Positions 1 through 8,498 of a DNA stretch of 64,000 bases are shown here, one piece after another. Position numbers and translations under genes: made by a program. This stretch comes from Dokdonia sp. PRO95 (GTDB taxonomy: Bacteria; Bacteroidota; Bacteroidia; Flavobacteriales; Flavobacteriaceae). The first letter of the stretch is position 1, and each line of letters opens with the position of its first letter. The stretch is taken from positions 1,189,408 through 1,253,407 of the forward strand of contig NZ_CM001837.1 in NCBI RefSeq assembly GCF_000355805.1, written 5' to 3'. The notes beneath the pieces were generated by a model. That model saw only the letters and a list, made by a program, of their open reading frames with translations. It searched no databases and was not told the DNA's origin.

Positions 1-1
1 A

Positions 2-2599
2 ACTAAAAAAATAGCTTCTCGAGCGATTACCACTTCGTTTGCTCCTAAAGTTTTTTCAATAGAGGAATTTATTGGTCATGTTACTGGTTTAAAATCTGCT
101 AGTAATATTGACTTAATTTTCATCCTCTTTGAAAGTTATAAAGAAGTTGTGGGTAAGGAAAAGCTTGCCGATTTCCAGACGTTCTGTGGATGGGCTCAGT
201 CCATTTTAAGTGACTTCAACGAGATAGACAGATTTCTCTTAAATCAGTCAGAAGTATTTAATCATCTTAAAGATATTAAAGAACTATCTGATCACTGGTC
301 TTCCTCAAAAAATGAATTAGTACTCAACTATATTGATTTTTGGAATAGCTTATTTGATATCTATACGGTCTTTTGTTCAAAATCATTAGATAAAGGCTCT
401 GTACATCAAGGTTATGTTTATAGACAAGCGGTAGAGACTATAGAGCACTATATTCATTCATCAACCAATGTTAGACATGTGTTTATAGGATTCAACGCTT
501 TAAATACTGCTGAACAACAACTTATTCAGGCCTTGCTTTCAGAAGGCAACGCAGAAATTTATTGGGATACTGAGAAAACTTTTTTAAACAATCCTTTTCA
601 TGAGACTAACTCGTTTGTAAAAAACTATAAATCTAAGTGGACTTACTATAGCTCAAATCCTTTTAACTGGACCTTTGATAATTATAGTGCTCAAAAAAAT
701 ATTACTACATACGCATGCTCACAAGATATTTTGCAAGCCAAAACATTAGGAACAATTCTTGCAAAAATATCAGATCAAGAACTATCTAACACGGCCATTG
801 TACTGGGCGAAGAATCTCTTCTATTACCAATACTCAATGCCTTGCCGCGTACTGTACAAAAGGTGAATATTACTATGGGGTTACCTTTGAGTAAAACACC
901 TACAGCTTCCTTTTTTGACCAGCTTATTACCTTAAAAAAGAATCCTCATATAAATGGTTATTATTTTAAGGATATTTTAAATATTCTTCGCAATCCATTA
1001 TCTGCTGCATTACTAGGGTCGCAAACTGAGCATTTAGAACAAGGGATTATTACAAATAATCTTATATTTATTAGTGTTGCACAACTTGCTCAGCTTAGCA
1101 GTGATAGCGCAGATCCTGTTTTTAATTTGCTATTTAAAACTTGGAGTGAAAATCCTAAAGATGCAGTAACAAACTGCATACGTATCATAGAAGCACTGAG
1201 GGCATTATTTGATACTGGCAACAACACTCTACAACTAGAATACATTTATGGTTTTTACGTGGCATTTAATAAGCTCAAGCAGCTCATGGATACACAAGAC
1301 CACATTAAAGATATACCAACGTTTATACACTTCTACAGAGAAATATTATCTTCAGAAACCATAGACTTGCGTGGTGATCCTGAGCAAGGTCTTCAGATTA
1401 TGGGTGTATTAGAGTCAAGGGTATTAGATTATAAGCATGTAATTATAACCTCTGTTAATGAGGGAATATTACCTTCTGGAAAAAGTCAAAATTCATATAT
1501 CCCGTATGATTTAAAAATACTCTATAATTTACCTACCTACTCAGAGAAGGATGCGGTTTATGCGTATCACTTCTATCATTTATTACACAGGGCTAGCGCT
1601 GTAGATTTATTATACACCACACATAGTACTGGGCTAGGAAGCAGTGAGAAAAGTAGATTTATTAGACAAATAGAAGAGGAAGGTATACACAGTATAAAAA
1701 AACACGTCGTTACTCCAACTACCATTAAGATTGAAGAACGATTGCCTCATATTCCTAAGGACACAGCAATTATTGATTCGCTCAAGAACTTATTTAAAAA
1801 AGGTATTTCACCCTCTGCTCTCACGACCTACTTGAGAGATCCTATCGTGTTTTATGAACGATATGTTCTTGGTATCAATTCAAGTAATGAAGTTGAAGAA
1901 ACTGTGGCGGCAAATACTATGGGTACAATCGTTCATAATACACTTGAAGAATTATACAAACCACACATAGGGCAACAATTAACTGTTACCATCATTGAAG
2001 AATTACTTACAATGATAGAGGGGGAAGTTCGCAATCAATTTAAATTGGTATATGGACTTAATCATATCACTGAGGGTAAAAATAAGATTGTCTACGCGAT
2101 AGTTACCCGCTATGTAGAGAATTACCTCAAAAGAGAAAAAGGACTCCTCAAAAACGGCGATACGGTGATTATTAAATCTGTAGAAGATGATTTAAGAAAC
2201 ATACAGCTTGCAGAAGATATATTTTTGAGAGGAAAAGTAGACTTAGTAGAACAACGCAATAACAATCTCAACATCGTAGATTATAAAACCGGAAAAGTAG
2301 TACAGAAGGATTTAAACCTGTCTGCCTTTGATGATTTACTATTGCCAGAAGGTAAGTTTGAAAAAGCCTTTCAGGTCTTGATGTATGCCTATATGCTTAA
2401 CAAGAAAAAACCGCTTGATTTTCCAGTAAGCGTTGGTATCATATCTTTCAAAAATTTACAGTCGGGATATCTTCCATTTAGGTATAATAAAAATGAGCAG
2501 GTCACAGAAGATACACTTCTGGAGTTTGAAGGAGTTTTAAAATCACTCATAGCAGAGATACTCAATCCAGAAATTCCGTTTACACAACGGGAGGTATAA
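2..2599 (+). CDS. PD-(D/E)XK nuclease, AddB-like recombination subunit (5' partial)
   Basis: The reading frame is open back to the first base of the window, so the gene starts upstream and the GTG at 149 is only an internal codon. The C-terminal third carries a RecB-type nuclease domain: a G-x-x-x-H-N-T-L-E motif near 1921-1955, then K-V-D-L-V (near 2235) and V-D-Y-K-T-G-K (near 2275-2295), the usual metal-binding Asp and catalytic Asp/Lys arrangement. The long N-terminal part resembles the inactivated helicase fold of Bacteroidota AddB homologues, which pair with an AddA helicase-nuclease to process double-strand breaks. No AddA partner is visible here; it may lie to the left. Family assignment is fairly sure; the AddB name is inferred from architecture. 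Confidence 0.8.
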   Translation, partial: TKKIASRAITTSFAPKVFSIEEFIGHVTGLKSASNIDLIFILFESYKEVVGKEKLADFQTFCGWAQSILSDFNEIDRFLLNQSEVFNHLKDIKELSDHWSSSKNELVLNYIDFWNSLFDIYTVFCSKSLDKGSVHQGYVYRQAVETIEHYIHSSTNVRHVFIGFNALNTAEQQLIQALLSEGNAEIYWDTEKTFLNNPFHETNSFVKNYKSKWTYYSSNPFNWTFDNYSAQKNITTYACSQDILQAKTLGTILAKISDQELSNTAIVLGEESLLLPILNALPRTVQKVNITMGLPLSKTPTASFFDQLITLKKNPHINGYYFKDILNILRNPLSAALLGSQTEHLEQGIITNNLIFISVAQLAQLSSDSADPVFNLLFKTWSENPKDAVTNCIRIIEALRALFDTGNNTLQLEYIYGFYVAFNKLKQLMDTQDHIKDIPTFIHFYREILSSETIDLRGDPEQGLQIMGVLESRVLDYKHVIITSVNEGILPSGKSQNSYIPYDLKILYNLPTYSEKDAVYAYHFYHLLHRASAVDLLYTTHSTGLGSSEKSRFIRQIEEEGIHSIKKHVVTPTTIKIEERLPHIPKDTAIIDSLKNLFKKGISPSALTTYLRDPIVFYERYVLGINSSNEVEETVAANTMGTIVHNTLEELYKPHIGQQLTVTIIEELLTMIEGEVRNQFKLVYGLNHITEGKNKIVYAIVTRYVENYLKREKGLLKNGDTVIIKSVEDDLRNIQLAEDIFLRGKVDLVEQRNNNLNIVDYKTGKVVQKDLNLSAFDDLLLPEGKFEKAFQVLMYAYMLNKKKPLDFPVSVGIISFKNLQSGYLPFRYNKNEQVTEDTLLEFEGVLKSLIAEILNPEIPFTQREV

Positions 2600-2609
2600 G
2601 GGGTGTTAT

Positions 2610-2623
2610 GCTTTCGCGAAAGC
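2610..2623. repeat. GCTTTCGCGAAAGC palindrome, copy 1 (intergenic)
   Basis: Exact 14-bp palindrome eleven bases after the stop of the AddB-like gene. The flanks extend the symmetry to 20 bp (TATGCTTTCGCGAAAGCATA). Confidence 0.95.
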
Positions 2624-2650
2624 ATAAAAATCAACAATATCGCAAATAAA

Positions 2651-2683
2651 AAAGGCATTTACAGAAATCCTGTAAATGCCTTT
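2651..2683. terminator. Bidirectional rho-independent terminator
   Basis: Eleven-base inverted repeat (ggcatttacag and ctgtaaatgcc, five-base loop) with an A-run before and a T-rich run after. It lies between the AddB-like gene (+) and the convergent universal stress protein gene (-). Confidence 0.8.
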
Positions 2684-2751
2684 ATATCTTGGTGAAGAAT
2701 ACCAGATTAGAACTGGTCGCCTCTAGCCAAATAAGCTAATCCTCATCTATA

Positions 2752-3543
2752 TTATTGTACTCTTAAAATAAGAAGTGGTTTTGTTGTAAAAAACTCCTTT
2801 TTTAAGACCACATTTTTCTCCCAAAGTTTTTTAAAGAAACCACGTTTTCTACGCACAACACATAACATATCTGGCTCTACAGACTGGAAGTGCTCTAGCA
2901 CTCCTTGATAAGTAGTTGCATTTGTTGTGTTTTTATAAGACGCACTCATTTTTTTAAGATCATCAGATACTTCTTTCATAGCTTCGTCAGATTCTGGAGT
3001 TTCCACGTGCAACAAGTGAAGCTCTGTCCCAAAATGCTTTTGAAGCTTTCTCAATGGTTCTAAATGACGTTTTTTATCAAACTTTCCATTTTTAAAAGCC
3101 ATTAAAATATTAGAAGGCTCCTTAAATTTTTCATTTTCTGGTACTACCAGTACCGCAATATCAGTTCCTTTTACAAGCTTCCCTGTCATGTTACCTAGAT
3201 AGACCTCATCACGCACAGAGTTACTGCGTGGTGATAACACCATAAGATCTACCGGTACGTGTTTATTAAAGCGCTCTACGCCTTCTATCACACCACCTTT
3301 AATAGGGTGAGCAACTACAGATACTCCTTTATGATCTACTCCATTTACAACCTTCTCGAGCCTGCTTTCTGACTCTTCTTTAATAACAGTATTTAGCTTT
3401 GAAGCACTACCTGCTTTAGAAAACTCTTGAAAGACTGATATCGCATACACATTTGCATCAATCTCTTGTGCAAGATCTATTGCATATTGAAGCGTATTAA
3501 AAGCGCTGTCTGAAGAACCTATTGGAACGAGAATATTTTTCAT
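2752..3543 (-). CDS. Universal stress protein, tandem UspA domains
   Basis: About 263 residues forming two UspA-like halves. The N-terminal half starts M-K-N-I-L-V-P-I-G-S-S-D and reaches a G-N-M-T-G-K-L-V segment followed by the terminal strand A-V-L-V-V-P, the usual place of the UspA nucleotide-binding glycines. The second half (about residue 150 on) is more divergent. The start is set at 3543 because the UspA fold begins at that Met; an ATG ten codons upstream would add a non-conserved tail. Soluble stress proteins of this type are common in Flavobacteriaceae; the specific role is unknown. It is divergent from the acetyltransferase gene with about 48 bp between starts. Confidence 0.88.
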   Translation of the reverse strand: MKNILVPIGSSDSAFNTLQYAIDLAQEIDANVYAISVFQEFSKAGSASKLNTVIKEESESRLEKVVNGVDHKGVSVVAHPIKGGVIEGVERFNKHVPVDLMVLSPRSNSVRDEVYLGNMTGKLVKGTDIAVLVVPENEKFKEPSNILMAFKNGKFDKKRHLEPLRKLQKHFGTELHLLHVETPESDEAMKEVSDDLKKMSASYKNTTNATTYQGVLEHFQSVEPDMLCVVRRKRGFFKKLWEKNVVLKKEFFTTKPLLILRVQ

Positions 3544-3591
3544 ACTGTAACTTGTATTTTTACCTATTAACACAAAAATACTTTTTAATCT

Positions 3592-4092
3592 GTGATTGTA
3601 CCTGCAAAAAATTCAGAAATCCCTGAAATCCTTTCACTTACTCGTGCCTGTGCACAAGAAATGATCTCTAGAAATATCTTTCAGTGGAATGAGCACTACC
3701 CTACTGTCACTGCTTTTGAGCAAGATATTGCTCGTGATGAGCTCTTTCTTCTCAAAGAGAATGATAGCATTATAGGTACCATTGTATTGTCCACATTAAT
3801 GGATGATGAGTATCTAGACATTGACTGGCTTACACCATCTAAAAACAATTTGTACATCCATAGACTCGCAGTACATCCAGACCATCAAGGTCAAGGAAAC
3901 GCTCGCAAACTAATGGATTATGCATACGCTTTCGCGAAAGCGCACTCGGCACCCTCAATACGTCTCGATACTTTTTCTCAAAATAAACGCAATCAAAAGT
4001 TCTATGAGACTCGAGGTTATAAGAAGCTAGGGAGTATCTATTTTCCAAAACAAAGTGAGCACCCATTTTATTGCTATGAAAGAGTTCTGTAG
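3592..4092 (+). CDS. GNAT family N-acetyltransferase
   Basis: 166 residues with GTG start. The acetyl-CoA binding motif A is visible as L-Y-I-H-R-L-A-V-H-P-D-H-Q-G-Q-G-N-A-R-K-L (about residues 86-106), followed by the later strands (R-L-D-T-F, then F-Y-E-T-R-G-Y). The N-terminal part (L-T-R-A-C-A-Q-E-M, then I-F-Q-W-N-E-H-Y-P) matches a common Bacteroidota GNAT subfamily and supports the GTG start. Substrate unknown. A copy of the 14-bp palindrome is embedded in frame (Y-A-F-A-K-A-H) in the helix after motif A. Confidence 0.88.
   Translation: MIVPAKNSEIPEILSLTRACAQEMISRNIFQWNEHYPTVTAFEQDIARDELFLLKENDSIIGTIVLSTLMDDEYLDIDWLTPSKNNLYIHRLAVHPDHQGQGNARKLMDYAYAFAKAHSAPSIRLDTFSQNKRNQKFYETRGYKKLGSIYFPKQSEHPFYCYERVL
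3928..3941. repeat. GCTTTCGCGAAAGC palindrome, copy 2 (in GNAT gene, AFAKA frame)
   Basis: Exact copy inside the acetyltransferase gene, translated Ala-Phe-Ala-Lys-Ala. Confidence 0.95.
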
Positions 4093-4161
4093 AGGTGGGT
4101 TATCATTTTATTAGTCTGTAGTTTTACATTTTATTGATCTTTCTATTTAAAAAACTATCCT

Positions 4162-5505
4162 ATCAGTACCACCACAAGTAATATAGATATTTCATTCAAG
4201 CGTATACAACAGCTAGCTATTCCAGCACTTATTGCTGGTATTGCAGAGCCTATACTGTCGAGTACAGATGCTGCGGTAGTGGGAAATATGGCAGAAAATA
4301 GCGTTGAGTCACTTGCTGCGGTAGGTATTGTGGGTTCATTTTTATCTATGCTTATATGGATTTTAGGTCAAACACGTAGTGCGATATCTACCATTATCTC
4401 TCAAAATCTAGGTGCAGGAAAACTAGACGATATTAAGGTTCTCCCTGCCCAAGCAATTTACTTCAATATCATCTTAAGTATTGTGGTACTTGCCAGTACC
4501 TATTTCTTTGTTGCCGAAATTTTTACGCTACTCAATGCAAAAGGCTTAGTGCTCTCTTTAAGTATAGATTATTATAATATTAGAGTATGGGGCTTTCCGC
4601 TCACCTTATTTACGTTTGCTGTTTTTGGAATTTTCAGAGGATTACAAAACACTTTTTGGCCTATGATTGTTGCCATCATTGGTGCTTCTTTAAACATAGG
4701 TTTAGACATTGCATTAGTGTACGGTGTAGAGGGAATTATTGAGCCGCTTGGTGTAAAAGGGGCTGCGTGGGCTAGTTTAATTGCTCAGGCTTTTATGGCA
4801 GTTATGGCTCTCATACTTTTACTAGTAAAAACAGAGGTTTCTCTTAAACTTACATTGCCCTTACATCCAGAAATAAAAAGGCTTATCTCCATGAGTCTCA
4901 ACTTATTTGTGCGCTCATTTTCTCTTAACGTAGCACTTGTGCTGGCTGTGAGAGAAGCAACTGCAATAAGTGATGAAACTGTAGCGGCACATACTATTGC
5001 TGCCAATATCTGGCTATTTACAGCCTTTTTTATTGATGGTTATGGTGCTGCAGGAAACCTGCTAAGTGGTCGTCTACTTGGAGCAAAAGACTATCCTAAT
5101 CTATGGGAATTAACCAAGAAGGTTGTTCGTTACAATCTTGTTGTTTCGGCTGTATTAATTATTGTTTGTACATTTTTATACAAACCTCTAGGTCTTCTTT
5201 TTAGTAATGAAGAAACGGTACTCTCTGTTTTTTACGGAGTGTTTTTTATGGTAATTATCATGCAACCCATCAATGCTGTGGCATTTACACTAGACGCCAT
5301 TTTCAAAGGGCTTGGTGAGATGGCGTGGTTACGCAACACCCTACTACTAGCTACTTTTGTAGGTTTTGTACCTGTTCTATATTTAAGCAAGTATTTAGGA
5401 TGGGGCGTGATAGGCATCTGGCTCGCCTTTATAGTATGGATGCTTTTTAGAGCAGGCATGCTTATCATCTTTTACAAGAAAAAGTATTATAACAGACTAT
5501 CTTAA
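4162..5505 (+). CDS. MATE family efflux transporter, apparent AUC start
   Basis: Multidrug and toxin extrusion family membrane protein, about 447 residues with some 12 hydrophobic segments. The first obvious start is a GTG at 4279, but the frame is open upstream and encodes the conserved first MATE helix (R-I-Q-Q-L-A-I-P-A-L-I-A-G-I-A-E-P, then S-S-T-D-A-A-V-V-G-N-M). Between the preceding in-frame stop (4135-4137) and 4279 there is no ATG, GTG or TTG. The best candidate start is ATC at 4162, giving (M)-S-T-T-T-S-N-I-D-I-S-F-K-R-I. Either the gene uses AUC or a start-codon mutation has occurred. It converges on the antiporter gene, with stops eight bases apart. Family sure; start inferred. 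Confidence 0.82.
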   Translation: MSTTTSNIDISFKRIQQLAIPALIAGIAEPILSSTDAAVVGNMAENSVESLAAVGIVGSFLSMLIWILGQTRSAISTIISQNLGAGKLDDIKVLPAQAIYFNIILSIVVLASTYFFVAEIFTLLNAKGLVLSLSIDYYNIRVWGFPLTLFTFAVFGIFRGLQNTFWPMIVAIIGASLNIGLDIALVYGVEGIIEPLGVKGAAWASLIAQAFMAVMALILLLVKTEVSLKLTLPLHPEIKRLISMSLNLFVRSFSLNVALVLAVREATAISDETVAAHTIAANIWLFTAFFIDGYGAAGNLLSGRLLGAKDYPNLWELTKKVVRYNLVVSAVLIIVCTFLYKPLGLLFSNEETVLSVFYGVFFMVIIMQPINAVAFTLDAIFKGLGEMAWLRNTLLLATFVGFVPVLYLSKYLGWGVIGIWLAFIVWMLFRAGMLIIFYKKKYYNRLS

Positions 5506-5513
5506 GGTAATTT

Positions 5514-7418
5514 CTAATCACCTATTGGGACAACAATATCCTCATCATTATTAGATGGTGTCTCGCTAGCTTCGGTTACTTTGGCTAGATCTTCATCAGT
5601 AATAGGTTTACCTAAGTAGATTAAGTGGCTTCCCTGAAAAGATTTTACATCTACATCTTGCATAAATGAACTTATGATTTCTAGAGTATTATCCTTCTTC
5701 TTTACAAACAGCGGAATCATATTTTTATCATCTGCTACAAGTTTTCCTATAGCCATGTACTCCTCTTTTGAAGATACAGCGACCTCATTGATTGTAGGAT
5801 ACTGTCTCGTAACATCTGTCATATTAAAAAAGTCATCTGTTGCTGAAAATAATCCTTCCTTAGGTAGTTGTGCTATGTTGTCCATCTCTCTCTTGGAGAT
5901 AAGGCGGTAAGCTCCATTTTCTCCAAACTGCTTTCTAAAACGATTAATCGCATACTTATTTATATCGCTATTTCCTGTTAAAGACATTAGATATCCTATA
6001 TCACTAAGCTCAACATCAGCTGTAAGATCATCTGCATAGACATTTGCTTCTAGCGCCATGAGCCCAGCTTCTTTTGCTGTGCGTATGTGATTTGTATTAC
6101 TATCAAGAAGTACTACGTGGCGACCATTTTTTTGGAGATATTTGGCTATCAATCGTGGCATTTCTGATGCTCCTACAATTAATATCCCTTCAGATTTAGT
6201 AAGAAATACACCCACCATCTTTGCAAATAGTCGCGCAGTGGTCGCATTAAGTAATACCGTACCTAGTACAATCATAAATACCAGCGGCGTTATGTACTCT
6301 GCTCCTGGCTCGCCTTTAATTAATAACTTAGAACCAAAAAGTGAAGCAATACCTGCTGCTACAATTCCTCGTGGTCCTACCCAAGAAATAAAGAGCTTGG
6401 CATTGGTCTGTAAATCTGATCCCCAAGTGCTTAAAAATACACCTATAGGTCGTACCACAAATACTACTACTAGAAAAAGTGCTAGTGTCTCCCAGCGATA
6501 TAATAACTCAAGGTCCACAAGATTCATATTTGCCGAAAGCAAGATGAATAGCACAGAGATAAGTAATACACTTAATGATTCTTTAAAGTATAGTAGTTCC
6601 TTAATGTTAGGAAGATTTATATTTCCTAGTACCATTCCCATCACTACCACTGCAAGTAGTCCAGACTCGTGAGCAAACTGGTCTGACATTACAAACACAC
6701 CAAGTACTGCGGCTAGTGTAAATACATTCATTAAGTAATGTGGTACAAGCTTCTTTTTGATAATAAAAGCCAGCGCATGAGCAAACGTAAACCCAAACGT
6801 ACTTCCAAAAAGTACAATCTTACCAAACTCCACTAAGGCCGTCTTAGTAAAAGCTGCCCCTTCTCCTACAGAGATAAATTCATACATTAATACTGCCACA
6901 AGTGCTCCTATAGGGTCTATAAGAATCCCTTCCCATTTAAGTACTGTAGAGATATCTCGCTTTACGGGCACGTTTCTTAAAATAGGCGATATCACGGTAG
7001 GTCCTGTTACAATGATAAGTCCTGAGAATAATAAAGAGATCTGAAGGCTGAGTCCAAATATCCAGTAGGCGGCAAATCCTGCTCCTAAAAATGTTACAAG
7101 GCTGCCTAAAGAGATAAGCTTTGTAATTACTGGACCTACATTCTTAATTTCATCACGTTTAAGTGTAAGGCCGCCCTCAAAGAGTATAATAGATATCGCT
7201 AGCGAGACAAAGTAGTATAGACTCTCTCCCGGAAATAATCCTTCTTCTCCATTCCATATAGGTTCTATCCACTTTGTACCATCTTCAGATATGAGTGTAG
7301 ATACAGGTCCCACAAAAAGCCCTATGAGTAGTAGTGGTAAAATGGCAGGTAATTTTAAACGCCAAGCAGCCCATTGTGCAATGATCCCTAAAATTATGAT
7401 TCCGGCTAGTTCTAACAT
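5514..7418 (-). CDS. CPA1-type cation:proton antiporter with C-terminal NAD-binding domain
   Basis: 634 residues. The N-terminal part (about residues 1-410) is a Na+/H+ exchanger membrane domain with about 12 hydrophobic stretches, including I-L-F-E-G-G-L-T-L, T-G-P-T-V-I-S-P-I-L-R and W-V-G-P-R-G-I-V-A-A, typical of NhaP-like antiporters. The C-terminal cytoplasmic part begins with E-G-I-L-I-V-G-A-S-E-M-P-R-L-I (about residue 415), a Rossmann/TrkA-N-type nucleotide-binding motif, and probably gates transport. It likely exchanges Na+ or K+ for H+, fitting a marine organism; ion specificity cannot be read. The gene is divergent from the hydrolase gene. Confidence 0.9.
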   Translation of the reverse strand: MLELAGIIILGIIAQWAAWRLKLPAILPLLLIGLFVGPVSTLISEDGTKWIEPIWNGEEGLFPGESLYYFVSLAISIILFEGGLTLKRDEIKNVGPVITKLISLGSLVTFLGAGFAAYWIFGLSLQISLLFSGLIIVTGPTVISPILRNVPVKRDISTVLKWEGILIDPIGALVAVLMYEFISVGEGAAFTKTALVEFGKIVLFGSTFGFTFAHALAFIIKKKLVPHYLMNVFTLAAVLGVFVMSDQFAHESGLLAVVVMGMVLGNINLPNIKELLYFKESLSVLLISVLFILLSANMNLVDLELLYRWETLALFLVVVFVVRPIGVFLSTWGSDLQTNAKLFISWVGPRGIVAAGIASLFGSKLLIKGEPGAEYITPLVFMIVLGTVLLNATTARLFAKMVGVFLTKSEGILIVGASEMPRLIAKYLQKNGRHVVLLDSNTNHIRTAKEAGLMALEANVYADDLTADVELSDIGYLMSLTGNSDINKYAINRFRKQFGENGAYRLISKREMDNIAQLPKEGLFSATDDFFNMTDVTRQYPTINEVAVSSKEEYMAIGKLVADDKNMIPLFVKKKDNTLEIISSFMQDVDVKSFQGSHLIYLGKPITDEDLAKVTEASETPSNNDEDIVVPIGD

Positions 7419-7585
7419 ATGAATTCAGTTTTGATGCGATATTAATGTTTTAAAGCTTTTGGCTCTCGTTGTGAAGTTACAATTCTTTGTTAAAAACTAG
7501 TGTGTATAAGGGTTTAAAAACTCTCTTTTTGGTATTTTGCAGAGATTTATGCGGTGGTTAACACGCTTTTTTTGAGGTCTATTAC

Positions 7586-7599
7586 GCTTTCGCGAAAGC
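7586..7599. repeat. GCTTTCGCGAAAGC palindrome, copy 3 (intergenic)
   Basis: Exact copy in the 218-bp divergent gap between the antiporter and hydrolase genes, 38 bp before the hydrolase start. I see no other clear element in this gap. Confidence 0.95.
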
Positions 7600-7636
7600 A
7601 TAAAAAAACCATTATCATTCTTATTGACACGTTTTT

Positions 7637-8497
7637 ATGAAAATATACCCTATTGAGGCAGGAAATTTTAAACTGGATGGTGGTGCCATGTTCGGCGTGG
7701 TACCTAAGTCTATCTGGAGCCGAACAAACCCTGCAGATGCTAATAATCTTATAGATATCGCCGCAAGATGTATGCTTATAGAGGATGGCAAAAGACTTAT
7801 CCTCATTGATAACGGGATGGGAGATAAGCAGTCAGAAAAGTTTTTTGGCTATTATCACCAGTGGGGAGACCACTCTATAGATGCATCACTTGCTCAATAT
7901 GGTTTTCACCGTGATGACATTACAGACGTATTTATGACGCACCTACATTTTGATCACGTAGGTGGAGCCATCCAGTGGAATAAAGACCACACAGGTTATG
8001 AACCTGCATTTAAAAATGCAAAATTCTGGACCAACGAAAATCACTGGCAATGGGCTGTGGAGCCTAACAATAGAGAGAAAGCTAGTTTTTTAAAGGAAAA
8101 CCTCATCCCTATGCAAGAAAGTGGCCAGCTTCACTTTATAGAACGAGGAGAACAAGCTTTTCAAAAAAACAGCGAGCTCAACTTTGGTATTCTCTTTGCA
8201 GATGGTCATACAGAAAAGCAAATGCTTCCACATATTGAGTATCAAGGTAAGACCATTGTTTTTATGGCAGACCTACTTCCTACGCTAGGGCACTTACCTA
8301 TTCCTTATGTGACAGGTTATGATACAAGACCGCTTCTTTCTATTACAGAGAAAGAACAGTTTTTAAATATCGCTGCAGATAATAATTACTATCTCTGGCT
8401 AGAGCACGATGCTCACAATGAAATTATTACCGTACAGCATACCGAGAAAGGCGTGCGTGCAAATGAAATTTATACCTTTAAAGACTTATTTAACTAA
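7637..8497 (+). CDS. MBL fold metallo-hydrolase
   Basis: 286-residue metallo-beta-lactamase-fold protein. The zinc motif T-H-L-H-F-D-H-V-G-G is at about residues 100-109, with a further ligand candidate in F-A-D-G-H-T-E and a late W-L-E-H-D-A-H. The N-terminus (P-I-E-A-G-N-F-K-L-D-G-G-A-M-F-G) resembles the AHL-lactonase/quorum-quenching-like branch found widely in Bacteroidota, but substrate cannot be inferred. No signal peptide is seen, so it is likely cytoplasmic. The S8 peptidase gene follows directly with the start codon two bases after the stop, suggesting cotranscription. Confidence 0.88.
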   Translation: MKIYPIEAGNFKLDGGAMFGVVPKSIWSRTNPADANNLIDIAARCMLIEDGKRLILIDNGMGDKQSEKFFGYYHQWGDHSIDASLAQYGFHRDDITDVFMTHLHFDHVGGAIQWNKDHTGYEPAFKNAKFWTNENHWQWAVEPNNREKASFLKENLIPMQESGQLHFIERGEQAFQKNSELNFGILFADGHTEKQMLPHIEYQGKTIVFMADLLPTLGHLPIPYVTGYDTRPLLSITEKEQFLNIAADNNYYLWLEHDAHNEIITVQHTEKGVRANEIYTFKDLFN

Positions 8498-8498
8498 T

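Noticed and set aside
149-2599. GTG at 149 as the start of the AddB-like gene
   Set aside because: The frame is open and protein-like back to base 2; the gene is truncated by the window edge.
6142-6672. 176-codon open frame opposite the antiporter gene
   Set aside because: Shadow of the antiporter coding strand; composition (Ser/Thr/Ile-rich) without any domain.
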